This document shows, piece by piece, positions 25,179-35,161 of a stretch of 64,000 nt of DNA. The notes under the pieces are model-generated. The model was not told the origin of the DNA, made no database searches, and saw nothing but the letters and a program-made list of their open reading frames with translations. The stretch comes from Candidatus Protochlamydia naegleriophila. Lineage in GTDB: Bacteria > Chlamydiota > Chlamydiia > Chlamydiales > Parachlamydiaceae. Position 1 is the stretch's first letter; each line of letters opens with the position of its first letter. The position numbers and the translations under genes were made by a program. Location of the stretch: assembly GCF_001499655.1 (NCBI RefSeq), contig NZ_LN879502.1:1-64000 (forward strand), read 5' to 3'.

Positions 25179-25401
25179 CCGCAACTTTCACCTCAATTCA
25201 ATCAACATCTGCCTTGATAAGGTATCCTTTTTTACTACAATAGTCTTTTTCAAAAACAACTCAGTTTGCTAGATTGCTAGTAAATTAAGTTTTGACTTGA
25301 TAAATCTCTATGGCGGAGCTTGCTTTTTGTCTTTGGTAGGTTTTTCCATTTTGAAGGCAAAAGGTTTATCAAAGTCAATTACGCGTTTGTGAGGGATAGA
25401 A

Positions 25402-27246
25402 ATGGGTGACGAACAAGACGAAAAGGTAATGGAAGCATATAGGGAACTGTATGATGTCACCATTCCTGACCTCGATTATTACATTCGTCAAATCGATTGC
25501 CGTGATGGCTGTCCCGTCAAAACAGATGGACGCGGCTACATGATGGCCTTGCATGCCGGAAATTTATTGGAAGGGTACAAAATTGCTAGGGGGCCTAATC
25601 CTTTTGCTTCTATCTGCGGGATGATATGCGGTGCTCCTTGTGAAATCGCGTGCAGGCGTGACCGGGTCGACAAAACTTTGACTATCAGGGCTCAGAAACG
25701 CTATCTCGATGAGTGGTTTGGCTTAGATAAAGAGGCTCATATCAAGTCGCTCGAATACAGCTATGCCCGCGGATCAACCAAACCTGAACCTAATGGATTG
25801 CGCGTGGCCTGCATTGGGGCGGGTGTCGCCTCTTTAACGTGTGCCCACGACCTTCTTCGCTTAGGATATGAGGTCGATGTTTACGAGATGATGCGCAAAC
25901 CTGGCGGAATGCTTGTCTATGGTGTTCCCACCTACCGCTTAAAAAATGAAGTGGCTATTAACGAATGTTATGCAATCGAACACCTTGGTGCGAAGATGCA
26001 TTACAATATGAAGGTGGGACGTGATATTACTCTGACAGAGTTGCAAGAGCGTTATAACGCCGTTTTTATAGGCGTTGGGCTGTGGAAATCGCGTGAATTG
26101 CCTATTCCCGGAGCCGATGCTCCGGACATTATTCGTGGAATTGAATACTTACGCGTTCGATGTGTCGAAGAGCAGTGGAAAATTGGGGAGCACATCGTTG
26201 TTGTCGGAGGCGGTAACGTCTCTTTTGACGTGGCTCGTACCTCTATAAGGAATGGGGCCAAGAGCGTGACCATGGTCTGCTTGGAAGCTCGCGATGAACA
26301 AACGGCCGATGAGTTTGAAATTGAAGATGGAATGGAAGAAGGAATCAAGATCATCAATCGCGTGGGTCCCATAGCAGTTGAGCGCAACGAAGAGGGCAAG
26401 GTTGTTGGGCTGCGCGTTCAGCCCATTTATTCTCTTTTTGATCATACCGGGCGTTTTGCACCAAAGTATGTTCCCGATAGTCAGTACGTCATTCCTTGCG
26501 ATACAATCGCACTTTCTATTGGCCAGTCGATGGATATGAGTGTCTTCGATGGGTGGGATAAAAAAGATCAGTTGAAGATGGAAAGAGGGGTCATCAAAAC
26601 CGAGCGGGAGTCGGGACGCACATCTGTAAAGGGAATTTATGCCGGTGGAGATGCGGCTTTTGGTCCGGCGCTATTTATTACAGGCATTAGGCATGGCCAA
26701 GAGGCGGCACGGGCAATTGACAGCGATTTGAGAGGAACGAAACCCTATTTGGAATTTTCGGCTGAATTTACTGAAATTTCCCCTATGCGCGACAAGAGCT
26801 ACTTACGCACGAAGTGGGCGCTTCCTTCTATGCAACCTCCTTCTATCCGCATTAAAAATGAAAACCTGGTGGAAAATAATTACACCGCCGAAGAGACGCA
26901 CCAGCAATCTCACCGTTGTTTGCAATGCCATATTTCACCCGTGTTTGATGGAACGCTGTGTATCAAGTGCAATGGTTGCGTCGATGTGTGCCCCTGTAAT
27001 TGTCTCAAGCAAATCCCCATTAGCAAGCTTAACTTGGATGCCGGTGAAGGCAACCTAAGGCTTGCTGTCGACAATTTTTATGGTGTCGATTCGGCTGCCA
27101 TGGATGACGATGATTTGGGTCAAATGGGAACGGCGATGCTGAAGGATGAAGATCTGTGCATTCGCTGTGGGCTTTGCGCGGAAAAGTGTCCGACGCAGGC
27201 TGTGACGATGGATGTGATGAATTATTCATTCAGGTGGATAGGATAA
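25402..27246 (+). CDS. GltD-like FAD/NAD oxidoreductase with extra ferredoxin domains
   Basis: A 614-aa iron-sulphur flavoprotein. The N-terminus has the Fer4_20-type cysteines (CRDGCP, then CGMICGAPCEIAC). The FAD-binding CIGAGVASLTCA is near 136 and the NAD(P)-binding VVVGGGNVSFDVA near 266, with GIYAGGDAAFGPAL closing the FAD site. The C-terminus adds two [4Fe-4S] clusters: CLQCH with CIKCNGCVDVCPCNC (from about 507) and CIRCGLCAEKCPTQA (from about 586). It resembles the small subunit of glutamate synthase, but the gene heads a Rieske/cytochrome b/cytochrome oxidase cluster. A role feeding electrons from NAD(P)H or ferredoxin into the quinone pool or complex is inferred. A glutamate synthase large subunit is not in the window. 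Confidence 0.85.
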   Translation: MGDEQDEKVMEAYRELYDVTIPDLDYYIRQIDCRDGCPVKTDGRGYMMALHAGNLLEGYKIARGPNPFASICGMICGAPCEIACRRDRVDKTLTIRAQKRYLDEWFGLDKEAHIKSLEYSYARGSTKPEPNGLRVACIGAGVASLTCAHDLLRLGYEVDVYEMMRKPGGMLVYGVPTYRLKNEVAINECYAIEHLGAKMHYNMKVGRDITLTELQERYNAVFIGVGLWKSRELPIPGADAPDIIRGIEYLRVRCVEEQWKIGEHIVVVGGGNVSFDVARTSIRNGAKSVTMVCLEARDEQTADEFEIEDGMEEGIKIINRVGPIAVERNEEGKVVGLRVQPIYSLFDHTGRFAPKYVPDSQYVIPCDTIALSIGQSMDMSVFDGWDKKDQLKMERGVIKTERESGRTSVKGIYAGGDAAFGPALFITGIRHGQEAARAIDSDLRGTKPYLEFSAEFTEISPMRDKSYLRTKWALPSMQPPSIRIKNENLVENNYTAEETHQQSHRCLQCHISPVFDGTLCIKCNGCVDVCPCNCLKQIPISKLNLDAGEGNLRLAVDNFYGVDSAAMDDDDLGQMGTAMLKDEDLCIRCGLCAEKCPTQAVTMDVMNYSFRWIG

Positions 27247-27249
27247 CTC

Positions 27250-27393
27250 ATGCTTTTTTGGACATTGATTAGTTCCATTGCAGCGTCTTTGACGGGGCTT
27301 GCTATATACGTCTATTATTCCAGGCAGGGTCAGTTTGAAGACTCTGAGTCTATTAAATACCAATTGTTCCACGAAGAAAATCCCGATAATTGA
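27250..27393 (+). CDS. CcoS-like cbb3 oxidase maturation peptide
   Basis: A 47-aa peptide too short for routine ORF calling. It has one N-terminal transmembrane helix (LFWTLISSIAASLTGLAIYV) followed by YSRQGQFEDSESIKYQLF. The RxGQFxDxExxxxxxLF pattern after a single TM is the hallmark of CcoS, which is needed for insertion of heme/copper into cbb3 oxidases. It starts 3 bp after the flavoprotein stop and ends 9 bp before the Rieske gene, and a cbb3-type CcoN is encoded 6 kb downstream. This context makes the call much stronger than sequence length alone. Confidence 0.72.
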   Translation: MLFWTLISSIAASLTGLAIYVYYSRQGQFEDSESIKYQLFHEENPDN

Positions 27394-27402
27394 GAAGAGT
27401 TC

Positions 27403-27915
27403 ATGCCAAAGTATCGCAATTCATTGAATATTGATCCCGACGATAAAGATCCGTTAATTTCACGCCGCTCCTTTCTAGCCCTAATGGGAGTAGGAGCTTG
27501 CCTAATAGGTGCTGGGCAGATGGTGGGCGCTTCGTTGCTTGGTTTTTTGTATCCCAATGCCATGAAGGTTCCTCCAAGCGTCTTTTCTATCGGTCGTCCA
27601 GAAGAGGTCTTATCGCGCGACGGGAAGATTTTTTATCCCAAGCAAAAAGTATTTATCGAGACCCAATCTGGAAAGGTGCGCGTTCAAACGGCCGTTTGCA
27701 CCCATTTGGGGTGCACGGTTAACTTAGTTGAGACAGGCTATTCCTGTCCATGCCATGGATCGACTTATGATCGCCATGGAAAAAATACAGGCGGTCCGGC
27801 GCCTGCTCCATTGGTTTATTTCTTTGTCTTTAAAGCGGCTTCTGGAGAATTAATGGTTGATAAGGCCAAAACAACACTTGATTTTGAATCGGCTTGGTAT
27901 ACACCAAACGTTTAG
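27403..27915 (+). CDS. Rieske iron-sulphur protein of a bc-type quinol oxidoreductase
   Basis: A 170-aa subunit. The N-terminus has a twin-arginine-like [12 protein letters not shown] followed by a hydrophobic anchor. The [2Fe-2S] ligands are in CTHLGC and [12 protein letters not shown], followed by the Pro-rich [10 protein letters not shown] loop. It takes one electron from quinol at the outer face of the inner membrane and passes it to cytochrome c. It is second in the trio with cytochrome b and the multiheme cytochrome. The size and GPAPxPL loop resemble b6f/Gram-positive QcrA types. Confidence 0.95.
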   Translation: MPKYRNSLNIDPDDKDPLISRRSFLALMGVGACLIGAGQMVGASLLGFLYPNAMKVPPSVFSIGRPEEVLSRDGKIFYPKQKVFIETQSGKVRVQTAVCTHLGCTVNLVETGYSCPCHGSTYDRHGKNTGGPAPAPLVYFFVFKAASGELMVDKAKTTLDFESAWYTPNV

Positions 27916-27936
27916 CATGCATTAAAGGAGTCGCAT

Positions 27937-29262
27937 ATGACCGCTTTTCAAGGAAAAAAAAGGGAAACATGGGGAGAGTACTTGGCAAATTTGCCCTCTC
28001 TGTTTGTTCGTTCGATTTTTCGGCATAATTATCCGAATAACGATGTGGACCGCTCCGAGATCGTCTTTAAAAATTTTTTCCTTCATTTTCATCCGGTCAA
28101 ATGCCATAAGCATTCCCTTGATCCTTTTTACACGCTAGGGCTTGGGACGATCACGACGAGCCTGTTTTTGCTTTTAACTTTTACGGGTGTGGTCTTGATG
28201 TTTTACTACATTCCAGCCGAAGACCGTGCCTATGAAATCATGAAGGATTGGCAGGATACGACTCCTTTTGCCATGATGTATCGCAACATGCACCGTTGGA
28301 GCGCTCATCTGATGGTTCTGTTTGTCTTTCTGCATATGTCGCGAGTGTTTTACACGGGATCTTATAAGGGGACGCGCCGCTTTAATTGGGTGATAGGAGT
28401 CGTTTTGATGGTATTGACTCTTTTGCTTTCCTTTACTGGCTATTTACTGCCCTGGGATCAGCTCGCTTTTTGGGCGATCACTGTTGGATCAAATATTGCA
28501 GGGTATGTGCCAAACATCCCAGGCTTTGAGTACAACGTCAACCGCGTGATGCTTTTAGCTTCCACTAATGTCGGACAAGATGCCTTAATACGCTTCTATG
28601 TCTTGCATGTGGCTGTCTTGCCTTTGATAACGGGAACTTTGATTGGCGTGCACTTTTGGCGTATTCGCAAAGACGGAGGCTTGTCTCGTCCCCCTGATAA
28701 ATTCCGTCCCGATCCTTACCGCGTCGTACAGCGCTCGGATACGAAAGAATCGTTTGCTCCGGGAGTCAAGCGTACCTATGGTCTCATGGAGTTGGTTCGG
28801 GGAACGTGTCCAACTGTCGACAAAGGTCCCTACAATTTTGTCTTTACTTGGCCCCATCTTCTTAGAGCTGAGCTACTGGTCTTCCTGTTGACAACAGCGC
28901 TCGTCTTGTGCCTGTCGTTTATTAATGCACCTTTAGAAGAGGCGGCCAATCCAAGTAAACCGCCGAACCCTTCCAAAGCCCCTTGGTATTTCTTAGGACT
29001 GCAGGAAATGGTTGCCTATAATGCATTTTGGGGAGGAGTTGGGATTCCCACGTTGATGGTGTTAGGCTTAATGTCCATTCCATATCTAGACCGCAACCCA
29101 CATGGGGAAGGATATTGGTTCCACAGGAGTCGCTATCTGGCGATCTTTTTATATACCTTATTCATGACCTGGCAAGGCATCTTAATCATCATTGGAACTT
29201 ATTTTAGAGGGGCCAATTGGGGATGGGTCTGGCCATGGACAGAAAATTTCGCACGGCATTAG
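27937..29262 (+). CDS. Cytochrome b of a bc-type complex (fused b6 + subunit IV)
   Basis: A 441-aa multi-spanning protein. The heme-binding helices are visible: HRWSAHLMVLFVFLHMSRVF (two His in helix B) and FYVLHVAVLPLITGTLIGVHFWRIRK (two His in helix D). The quinol site loop appears as NPSKAPWYFLGLQEMV, where PEWY of mitochondrial cytochrome b is replaced by APWY. LSRPPDKFRPDPYR between the halves resembles split b6/subunit IV linkers. The start has AAAGGAG. It forms the quinol-oxidising core with the preceding Rieske protein. Confidence 0.94.
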   Translation: MTAFQGKKRETWGEYLANLPSLFVRSIFRHNYPNNDVDRSEIVFKNFFLHFHPVKCHKHSLDPFYTLGLGTITTSLFLLLTFTGVVLMFYYIPAEDRAYEIMKDWQDTTPFAMMYRNMHRWSAHLMVLFVFLHMSRVFYTGSYKGTRRFNWVIGVVLMVLTLLLSFTGYLLPWDQLAFWAITVGSNIAGYVPNIPGFEYNVNRVMLLASTNVGQDALIRFYVLHVAVLPLITGTLIGVHFWRIRKDGGLSRPPDKFRPDPYRVVQRSDTKESFAPGVKRTYGLMELVRGTCPTVDKGPYNFVFTWPHLLRAELLVFLLTTALVLCLSFINAPLEEAANPSKPPNPSKAPWYFLGLQEMVAYNAFWGGVGIPTLMVLGLMSIPYLDRNPHGEGYWFHRSRYLAIFLYTLFMTWQGILIIIGTYFRGANWGWVWPWTENFARH

Positions 29263-29304
29263 GACTTTGGCACATCAACGAACTAAGGAACTAGGAACAA
29301 CAGT

Positions 29305-32300
29305 ATGCGTTCGGACACCCCTCAAATCTTGCTGATTCTTTCAGGCCTCTTGGTAACGGCCCTTTTTGGAGCCTTTCTCTATAGAGAAATTTTTCCAGAA
29401 TATCGCATTTATCAAGACGACTATTTGGCGTTAGAGGAGTTCCGCTCCACCTATACAAAGCATCCCATTCCGCCTTTTAAGCTTGGAATCAAGCAAATCG
29501 TATTAGAAAGAGAAGATAAAGGGCCCGCTACTGTTGATCGTTGCACATCATGCCACGTTGCTCTGCAAGTTCCTTATTTTTCTCCGACAAAAATAGCTAA
29601 AGATCTCAATGGCAATTTGGTGCGCGATGAGAATGGCAAACCTGTCTTAATTCCAAATGAAGAATACATTTGGCTTAAACTCGATGAAAAAATTGCGTCG
29701 CTTCGCGACGAAAATGTCTTGGAACAGCTAAAAAAAGAAGGGCAAACAGGCGAAATTAAGCGACGTTTAGCCGAGGCTGAAAGGTATGCGGCTCTAAAAG
29801 TTGCCCATGTAGGTCATCAAACCTATGATGTGACCAAAGTCTTGGCTATGCATCCTTTGATTGGCAATGAAACGCGCCCCTTTGAATTCCATCCCATTGA
29901 AGAATACGGTTGTACGGTGTGCCATAACGGCAATGGAAAGGGATTGGTGACTGATAAGGCGCATGGCCCTGTTTTTGATGGGCAATACGAGGTTGAGTTT
30001 CGGGGCGATATTCCGCAATTTACGGAGAAAGATCCAGGCAATGATCCACCTTTTGCACGTGTGTTCAACGACAAGCCAGGACACGATCTTCTCTTTCAAA
30101 CAGAGCCTCTCTTTGTCGGTTCCTTAATTCAAGCTAAATGCATGCAATGCCACCAAACGAGTGATAAACAATTAGATGGAGCGGCAACCTCTGCGATTGA
30201 GCTTACCCAGAAAAGAGAAAAGCGGCTCAACATTGTATTTGACGCTTACGAAAAGGAAAAGCAAACGCTTATGGATTTGCTTAGCCTGCGTGAACAGCTG
30301 CAAACAAAGGGTTACGAGCAAACTATTGCAGAATTGAAAGGGAAGCAAAGCAACTATATCTTGCCAGCAGAAGTTCTTGAAAATGCTGCTTCGCAGCTCA
30401 ATTACCTAACTCAGCTTGCTAAGAGCGAGCCTGTGGAAGGGCGAAGAGAGGAGGCAATCAATAAGCGGCTTGATCAGAGCTTGCTTGCCTTGCTAGGATC
30501 GCAAGTGCTCCTACAGGGGGCCGAAGCTGCCTACAAAAAGCAAAACAGTGCTGCCTTGGAAGCTTTTCTAAAACAGCATCAAGCAGATCCGGAGGCCAAA
30601 GGAAGCTTGTTTGTCAAGGCTGAGGCCTTAGACTTTAATCAAGATCTTTTACAACACGCAAAAGACACACAGCGCTCTTTTGAAGCCGCAGTCAGTGACC
30701 AAAAGAACTTAACGGCTATGAGTTCGGATGTTGATGAATTAACGCGCAATTATCAAAGAGGCAAAGAGCTTTACCTTTCACAGGCTTGTTTTGCTTGCCA
30801 CCGCATTTCTGGACTCGCGAGAGGTGGTGTGGGGCCTGAATTAACTCGTATTGGAGAAAGCTATCCCTGGTATATCAAAGAGTCAATCGTTTGGCCGCAA
30901 GCCGACTTGAAATCATCCACAATGCCAAATTTTCGACTTGACCATCGAGAATTAGAAGATTTAATGACGTTCTTGTTGGCCCAAAGGGGAGGAAACAAAG
31001 CCGTTGCTGAAACGAGCCATCAGGTTTCCTTGCAAGCTTGGGAAGCGGGTAGAAAAATGCCTTGGGAAAAGCCCATTTCACCGGCCGATATGTATGACTT
31101 GCGCTATGCGATGACAATTTTTGCGACTCAAGGCTGTGCAAGCTGCCATCGTTTACAAGGCTTTGAATCTAACGTTGGATTTCAGGTTGAAAAGGCAGAT
31201 CCTTCTTTTGACAAACTCTATGAGCAGCAAGTGTGGTTTAAGCGGTTGTTTCCTGAAGTCATCCGCTTTAGCACCTACGATGAAGAGCTTCCCGGATCTG
31301 AAATTGTAGCTCAGATCGAAAAGTATGCTAAAGACATTGATGAGCGCATTGTAACAGGTGTTAGAAAAGATGGAATTTTGGAAGAGATTAATCAAAACCA
31401 CCCAGAAGCCATCGAAGCCTTGTATTCGAACTTCCGCTATGCTTCTCGCGCTAAGAATCAATACTATGAAGAGCTTATTCAAAATGAAAGCGACCCAGCC
31501 AAAATAGAGAGCCTTCGAGCTGAGCATCAAGCTTGGAAGGAACGGGTACATCGCGTTCTCATGACCTATATTCAAGTCTATGGGCTTGGAAGGCTGATCG
31601 GGCCACACTTGAATTGGTCGGGCATCTATCGCTCCGATGAGTGGTTGATGGAGCATTTTCGCAACCCATCGGCCCATGTGCCGCGTTCAATCATGCCGGT
31701 CATGCCGTTTGACGATACCAAGTTTTATGCACTCACTCACATGCTCGATAAGCTTGGCATTCGCAATCGCAAGCATGTACGCGACATCTGGTCTCTTAAG
31801 GGGTTTGATCCTCAAGAAGCGTATGAAATGCATTGTGCGCAGTGTCATGGCATTGGACATCAAGGCTATGGAGTCATTTCAGAGTGGATTTATCCAATCC
31901 CAAAAAATTTGAAGAATCCCGACTTCTTGAGGAATCTGACCAAAGAAGAAGCCATTCGCTCCATTACCAACGGCGTGAGAGGAACACCCATGCCGCCTTG
32001 GGGAGAAGTTGCTAAGGACAAGTCAACAAATCTGCAGGAAGAAATAGGCAATACACCTGTTTTGACAGCGTCTGAAATAAACTATTTGGTCGATTGGATT
32101 TACTCTTCCTTGCCAGGCGGCGAAGTGATCAGAGAAACAGAGATTCCTAAATGGCGCTATGAGCCGCAAGACATCTTGAATGAGTTGAAAAAAGAGGGAG
32201 GGCATTTGATTCCTTTTCCGAGTAAAACAGGTGAGGGGTGGCCAAGCGAAGAAAAACAGCCGGATAGTACTCCTCCCTCACCGCCATCTCCTCTTTCTTT

Positions 32301-33477
32301 TTTACCGACCGGTGAAGGCTACTACGCGGCTCTTAAACCGGAAGTATATTCCAAAAGCGTGCCGAAAGCAGAACAGCCAGGCTATACAGTCGAGGATGTC
32401 TTTGATGTCGTTCCATCGAATGACAAAGAGAGTCCTTATCACTACTACATCAAAAAAAAGTACTACACGCTGCACAATATAGAAGAAGGACAGAAGTACT
32501 TTTTGCTTAATTGTGCCGTCTGTCATGGCAATGAAGGGGATGGCAGTGGCATCAGAGGGCAGGCGATGCAGGATGCCAAGCCGCGCATGCTGACCAATCT
32601 TGATTGGATTCAATCGAGAGATGATTTGCGCTTAATCCGCTCGATTAAATATGGGGTGCCGGGCACATCGATGACTTCTTGGGGGGATTACACAAATTCA
32701 TTGCAACGCATGCAGCTTGTCATGTTTATTCGCACGCTCAGTGAAGAGCGGGACCGGCGGATAGCTTTAGATCAAGCCGTTTACTATGCATTTGAAACGA
32801 CTCAAGTAATGCTAGAAGAAGCTCGAGTTGCCAGGAATGAGCAATTAAAACAAGCCATGCAACAGGAAAAAGAACTTCAGCAGCAGCAAATGCAGCAAGC
32901 AAGCCTTGTCATGCAAGGAAAAGAATCGCCTCAAAAAGCGGCAGAGCTTTACCAAAAACGGTTGGAAGTCGAGCAAAAAATTAAGCAAATGAAACAGCAA
33001 GATCAGCTTTTAGTTGATATGAAGGCGGAGGTAAAGCGGGAGCGGGATCTTTACTACAATTTGGGCGTTAGTTTAATTGCTAAAAATGCGGGTGAAACTG
33101 CCTTAGAAAATTATGATCGCCTCATTCGCCTTCAAGCCGCCCGTTATAGCTTTGACAATCAAGAATTAGTGCTAAAGAAGAATGGCGACTTGGTTCAAAA
33201 GAGCCGCGAATTGCGCAAAAAGATCGAACAAGAATTGGATGAAAAAATCGATGAGTTGGCAAAAGAGCAGCAGCTCCTAGAGGGGAAAATCATCTCTGCC
33301 CAGCGGCGCGAAGAGCTAGCTTCGAATCAAGCCGACTTAGATGCCTTCAATAAACTGAAGGCCAGATTAATCACCGATACAGAAGAGGCGATGCGGTCGA
33401 TTGGCAAGCAATACAGCATCTTACAAGCTTTGAAATTGTCTTCTGAAGCTACTAAGACGCCATCGAGCTCTAAATGA
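29305..33477 (+). CDS. Giant heptaheme cytochrome c fusion protein
   Basis: A 1390-aa protein with an N-terminal transmembrane helix (residues about 6-25) and seven CXXCH heme c sites: CTSCH 80, CTVCH 203, CMQCH 279, CFACH 495, CASCH 611, CAQCH 844 and CAVCH 1070. The parts look like a multiheme N-terminal domain (80-280), a coiled linker, and several mono-heme domains with downstream Met ligands, for example MPNF near 535, MPVMPF near 800, GTPMPPW near 895 and GTSMTSW near 1120. The last 250 residues are charged coiled coil. It sits between cytochrome b and CcoN, so it probably carries electrons from the Rieske protein to the oxidase, replacing cytochrome c1, soluble cytochrome c and the heme part of CcoP. 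Confidence 0.9.
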   Translation: MRSDTPQILLILSGLLVTALFGAFLYREIFPEYRIYQDDYLALEEFRSTYTKHPIPPFKLGIKQIVLEREDKGPATVDRCTSCHVALQVPYFSPTKIAKDLNGNLVRDENGKPVLIPNEEYIWLKLDEKIASLRDENVLEQLKKEGQTGEIKRRLAEAERYAALKVAHVGHQTYDVTKVLAMHPLIGNETRPFEFHPIEEYGCTVCHNGNGKGLVTDKAHGPVFDGQYEVEFRGDIPQFTEKDPGNDPPFARVFNDKPGHDLLFQTEPLFVGSLIQAKCMQCHQTSDKQLDGAATSAIELTQKREKRLNIVFDAYEKEKQTLMDLLSLREQLQTKGYEQTIAELKGKQSNYILPAEVLENAASQLNYLTQLAKSEPVEGRREEAINKRLDQSLLALLGSQVLLQGAEAAYKKQNSAALEAFLKQHQADPEAKGSLFVKAEALDFNQDLLQHAKDTQRSFEAAVSDQKNLTAMSSDVDELTRNYQRGKELYLSQACFACHRISGLARGGVGPELTRIGESYPWYIKESIVWPQADLKSSTMPNFRLDHRELEDLMTFLLAQRGGNKAVAETSHQVSLQAWEAGRKMPWEKPISPADMYDLRYAMTIFATQGCASCHRLQGFESNVGFQVEKADPSFDKLYEQQVWFKRLFPEVIRFSTYDEELPGSEIVAQIEKYAKDIDERIVTGVRKDGILEEINQNHPEAIEALYSNFRYASRAKNQYYEELIQNESDPAKIESLRAEHQAWKERVHRVLMTYIQVYGLGRLIGPHLNWSGIYRSDEWLMEHFRNPSAHVPRSIMPVMPFDDTKFYALTHMLDKLGIRNRKHVRDIWSLKGFDPQEAYEMHCAQCHGIGHQGYGVISEWIYPIPKNLKNPDFLRNLTKEEAIRSITNGVRGTPMPPWGEVAKDKSTNLQEEIGNTPVLTASEINYLVDWIYSSLPGGEVIRETEIPKWRYEPQDILNELKKEGGHLIPFPSKTGEGWPSEEKQPDSTPPSPPSPLSFLPTGEGYYAALKPEVYSKSVPKAEQPGYTVEDVFDVVPSNDKESPYHYYIKKKYYTLHNIEEGQKYFLLNCAVCHGNEGDGSGIRGQAMQDAKPRMLTNLDWIQSRDDLRLIRSIKYGVPGTSMTSWGDYTNSLQRMQLVMFIRTLSEERDRRIALDQAVYYAFETTQVMLEEARVARNEQLKQAMQQEKELQQQQMQQASLVMQGKESPQKAAELYQKRLEVEQKIKQMKQQDQLLVDMKAEVKRERDLYYNLGVSLIAKNAGETALENYDRLIRLQAARYSFDNQELVLKKNGDLVQKSRELRKKIEQELDEKIDELAKEQQLLEGKIISAQRREELASNQADLDAFNKLKARLITDTEEAMRSIGKQYSILQALKLSSEATKTPSSSK

Positions 33478-33727
33478 TCGTAAAAAGAGCATCTATTTTG
33501 TGTATAATTCAATAAAAGAGTATAAGTGGGCCATCCAAAGCATTGGTAATTTCGGCATGGTTCAAACTGATGAGGCAAGAGGCTGGCAAATAATCGTGCT
33601 AATTTTGTTTACTCTTGCTTTAAACCCTATTTGCTGCCCATGAAGGTTGTAAATTTGGTTTAAAGGGACTTTGATTACTGCTTAGACTGAACGGCACCAA
33701 AATCTCAAGACGAAAGAAGAGTGTTGC

Positions 33728-35161
33728 ATGGTTACATATGACGATAGAGCTGCGAAGCTATTTATATATCCTTCCATTTTATTCATGATTGTAGGAATGA
33801 CAATTGGAGTCTTTATTGCCTTTAATGGTTTTATCTTTCCCGACTACTTTGCTGGCGAGTACATTCATTTTGGTCGCGTGCGCCCGGTTCATGTCGGGAC
33901 AGTTACCCTTTTATGGCTCTTATCGGTGAATATTGGATTGATGCTTTATTTTATTCCAAGGCTGTGCGGTGTATCGTTATGGAGCCAGAAGCTTGCGCTA
34001 TGGAGCGCTCTCTTGTGGTGGTTTGCTTTAATTATTGGAGTGAATTCTTATCCTTGGGGGACAAACTTTGGTTGGGAATATGCTGAGCTGCCCAATTGGG
34101 TTTCCTGGATACCTGTAAAATTTATTTTTATTGGGTCATGGGTCATGATTGTAGTCAATTTTTTCATGACAATATCTAACCGCCGTTTTGAAAAGCTGTA
34201 TGTCTCCCTTTGGTATAGCATGGGAACGATCATTTGGACGACTTTTGTTGTTTTGGCAGGCAGCGTGGCCATCAACTGGGTTCCGGAAGGGATGTCTAGA
34301 GTCAACGTTAGCTGGTTCTATGTACACAATTTGGTTGGACTCATCTATACCCCAATGGGATTGGCTACAGCCTATTACTTTCTTCCTAAGCTTGCGAATA
34401 CGCCCATTTATAGCCACCGTCTATCGATGATTGGGTTTTGGTCGATTGCCTTTATTTATGCTTGGATTGGTACACACCACATCATTCACGGTCCTATGTC
34501 GCAATGGTTGCAGACGACTTCAATTGTTTTTTCGATTTGGATGTTTATTCCAGTTTGGACGGTCGTATATAACTTATTTGCGACCCTGCAAAAAGATTGG
34601 CGTAAATACCTGCAAAGTGCTCCCATCCGCTTTTTGATGATGGGTAATATTTTCTATTTGATTACTTGTGCCCAAGGCTCATTGCAATCTTTACGCAACG
34701 TCAATGAAATCACATCTAAAACCGATTGGATCATTGGGCATTCTCATATTTCGCTGTATGGAACATTTACATTTTTTGCCATTGCAGGGCTTTATCAAGC
34801 GATTCCAACTATAGTTAAAAAACCTCTTTGGTCAAACAAGCTTGCAGATTGGCATTTTGCCTTAAATTTATGGGGCAGCCTGTTATTTCTGTTTTCGCTC
34901 TGGCTAGGAGGATTTTTACAAGGTCTCATGTGGGCGAACTGGGCAGATGGCTCTTCTTACGCCGAATTTCACGATAACTTAACGCGCCTGCCTTTCATAC
35001 AAACCGTGGCCGATATGCGCGACTGGTGGATTTTAAGAGGGCTTGGTGGAATTGTCATTTTATTCGGTAATATTATCTTTGTAGTCAACATGTTTAACAC
35101 AATCGTTTTAAAATCTGCATCGCAAGTGGATACGCCGCGAGAAGTGAGAGTGACAGTATGA
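33728..35161 (+). CDS. ccoN: cbb3-type cytochrome c oxidase catalytic subunit I
   Basis: A 477-aa polytopic subunit with about twelve transmembrane helices. The cbb3-specific early motif GRVRPVHVGTVTLLWL (low-spin heme His), the copper/high-spin site candidates WIGTHHIIHGP and the late GHSHISLYGTFTFFAIAGLYQ (paired His for hemes) are present. It reduces oxygen to water and pumps protons. The start is preceded by GAAGAG. The gene overlaps the next by 4 bp (ATGA). It is separated from the giant cytochrome by 250 bp, which may hold a second promoter (TATAAT at 33503-33508). Confidence 0.94.
   Translation: MVTYDDRAAKLFIYPSILFMIVGMTIGVFIAFNGFIFPDYFAGEYIHFGRVRPVHVGTVTLLWLLSVNIGLMLYFIPRLCGVSLWSQKLALWSALLWWFALIIGVNSYPWGTNFGWEYAELPNWVSWIPVKFIFIGSWVMIVVNFFMTISNRRFEKLYVSLWYSMGTIIWTTFVVLAGSVAINWVPEGMSRVNVSWFYVHNLVGLIYTPMGLATAYYFLPKLANTPIYSHRLSMIGFWSIAFIYAWIGTHHIIHGPMSQWLQTTSIVFSIWMFIPVWTVVYNLFATLQKDWRKYLQSAPIRFLMMGNIFYLITCAQGSLQSLRNVNEITSKTDWIIGHSHISLYGTFTFFAIAGLYQAIPTIVKKPLWSNKLADWHFALNLWGSLLFLFSLWLGGFLQGLMWANWADGSSYAEFHDNLTRLPFIQTVADMRDWWILRGLGGIVILFGNIIFVVNMFNTIVLKSASQVDTPREVRVTV

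Noticed and set aside
25402-27246. Calling the flavoprotein glutamate synthase small subunit (gltD)
   Set aside because: Extra C-terminal ferredoxin domains, no gltB nearby, and direct linkage to respiratory genes make that name misleading.
31153-31677. 174-aa minus-strand frame
   Set aside because: Antisense to the multiheme cytochrome, whose heme motifs establish the coding strand.
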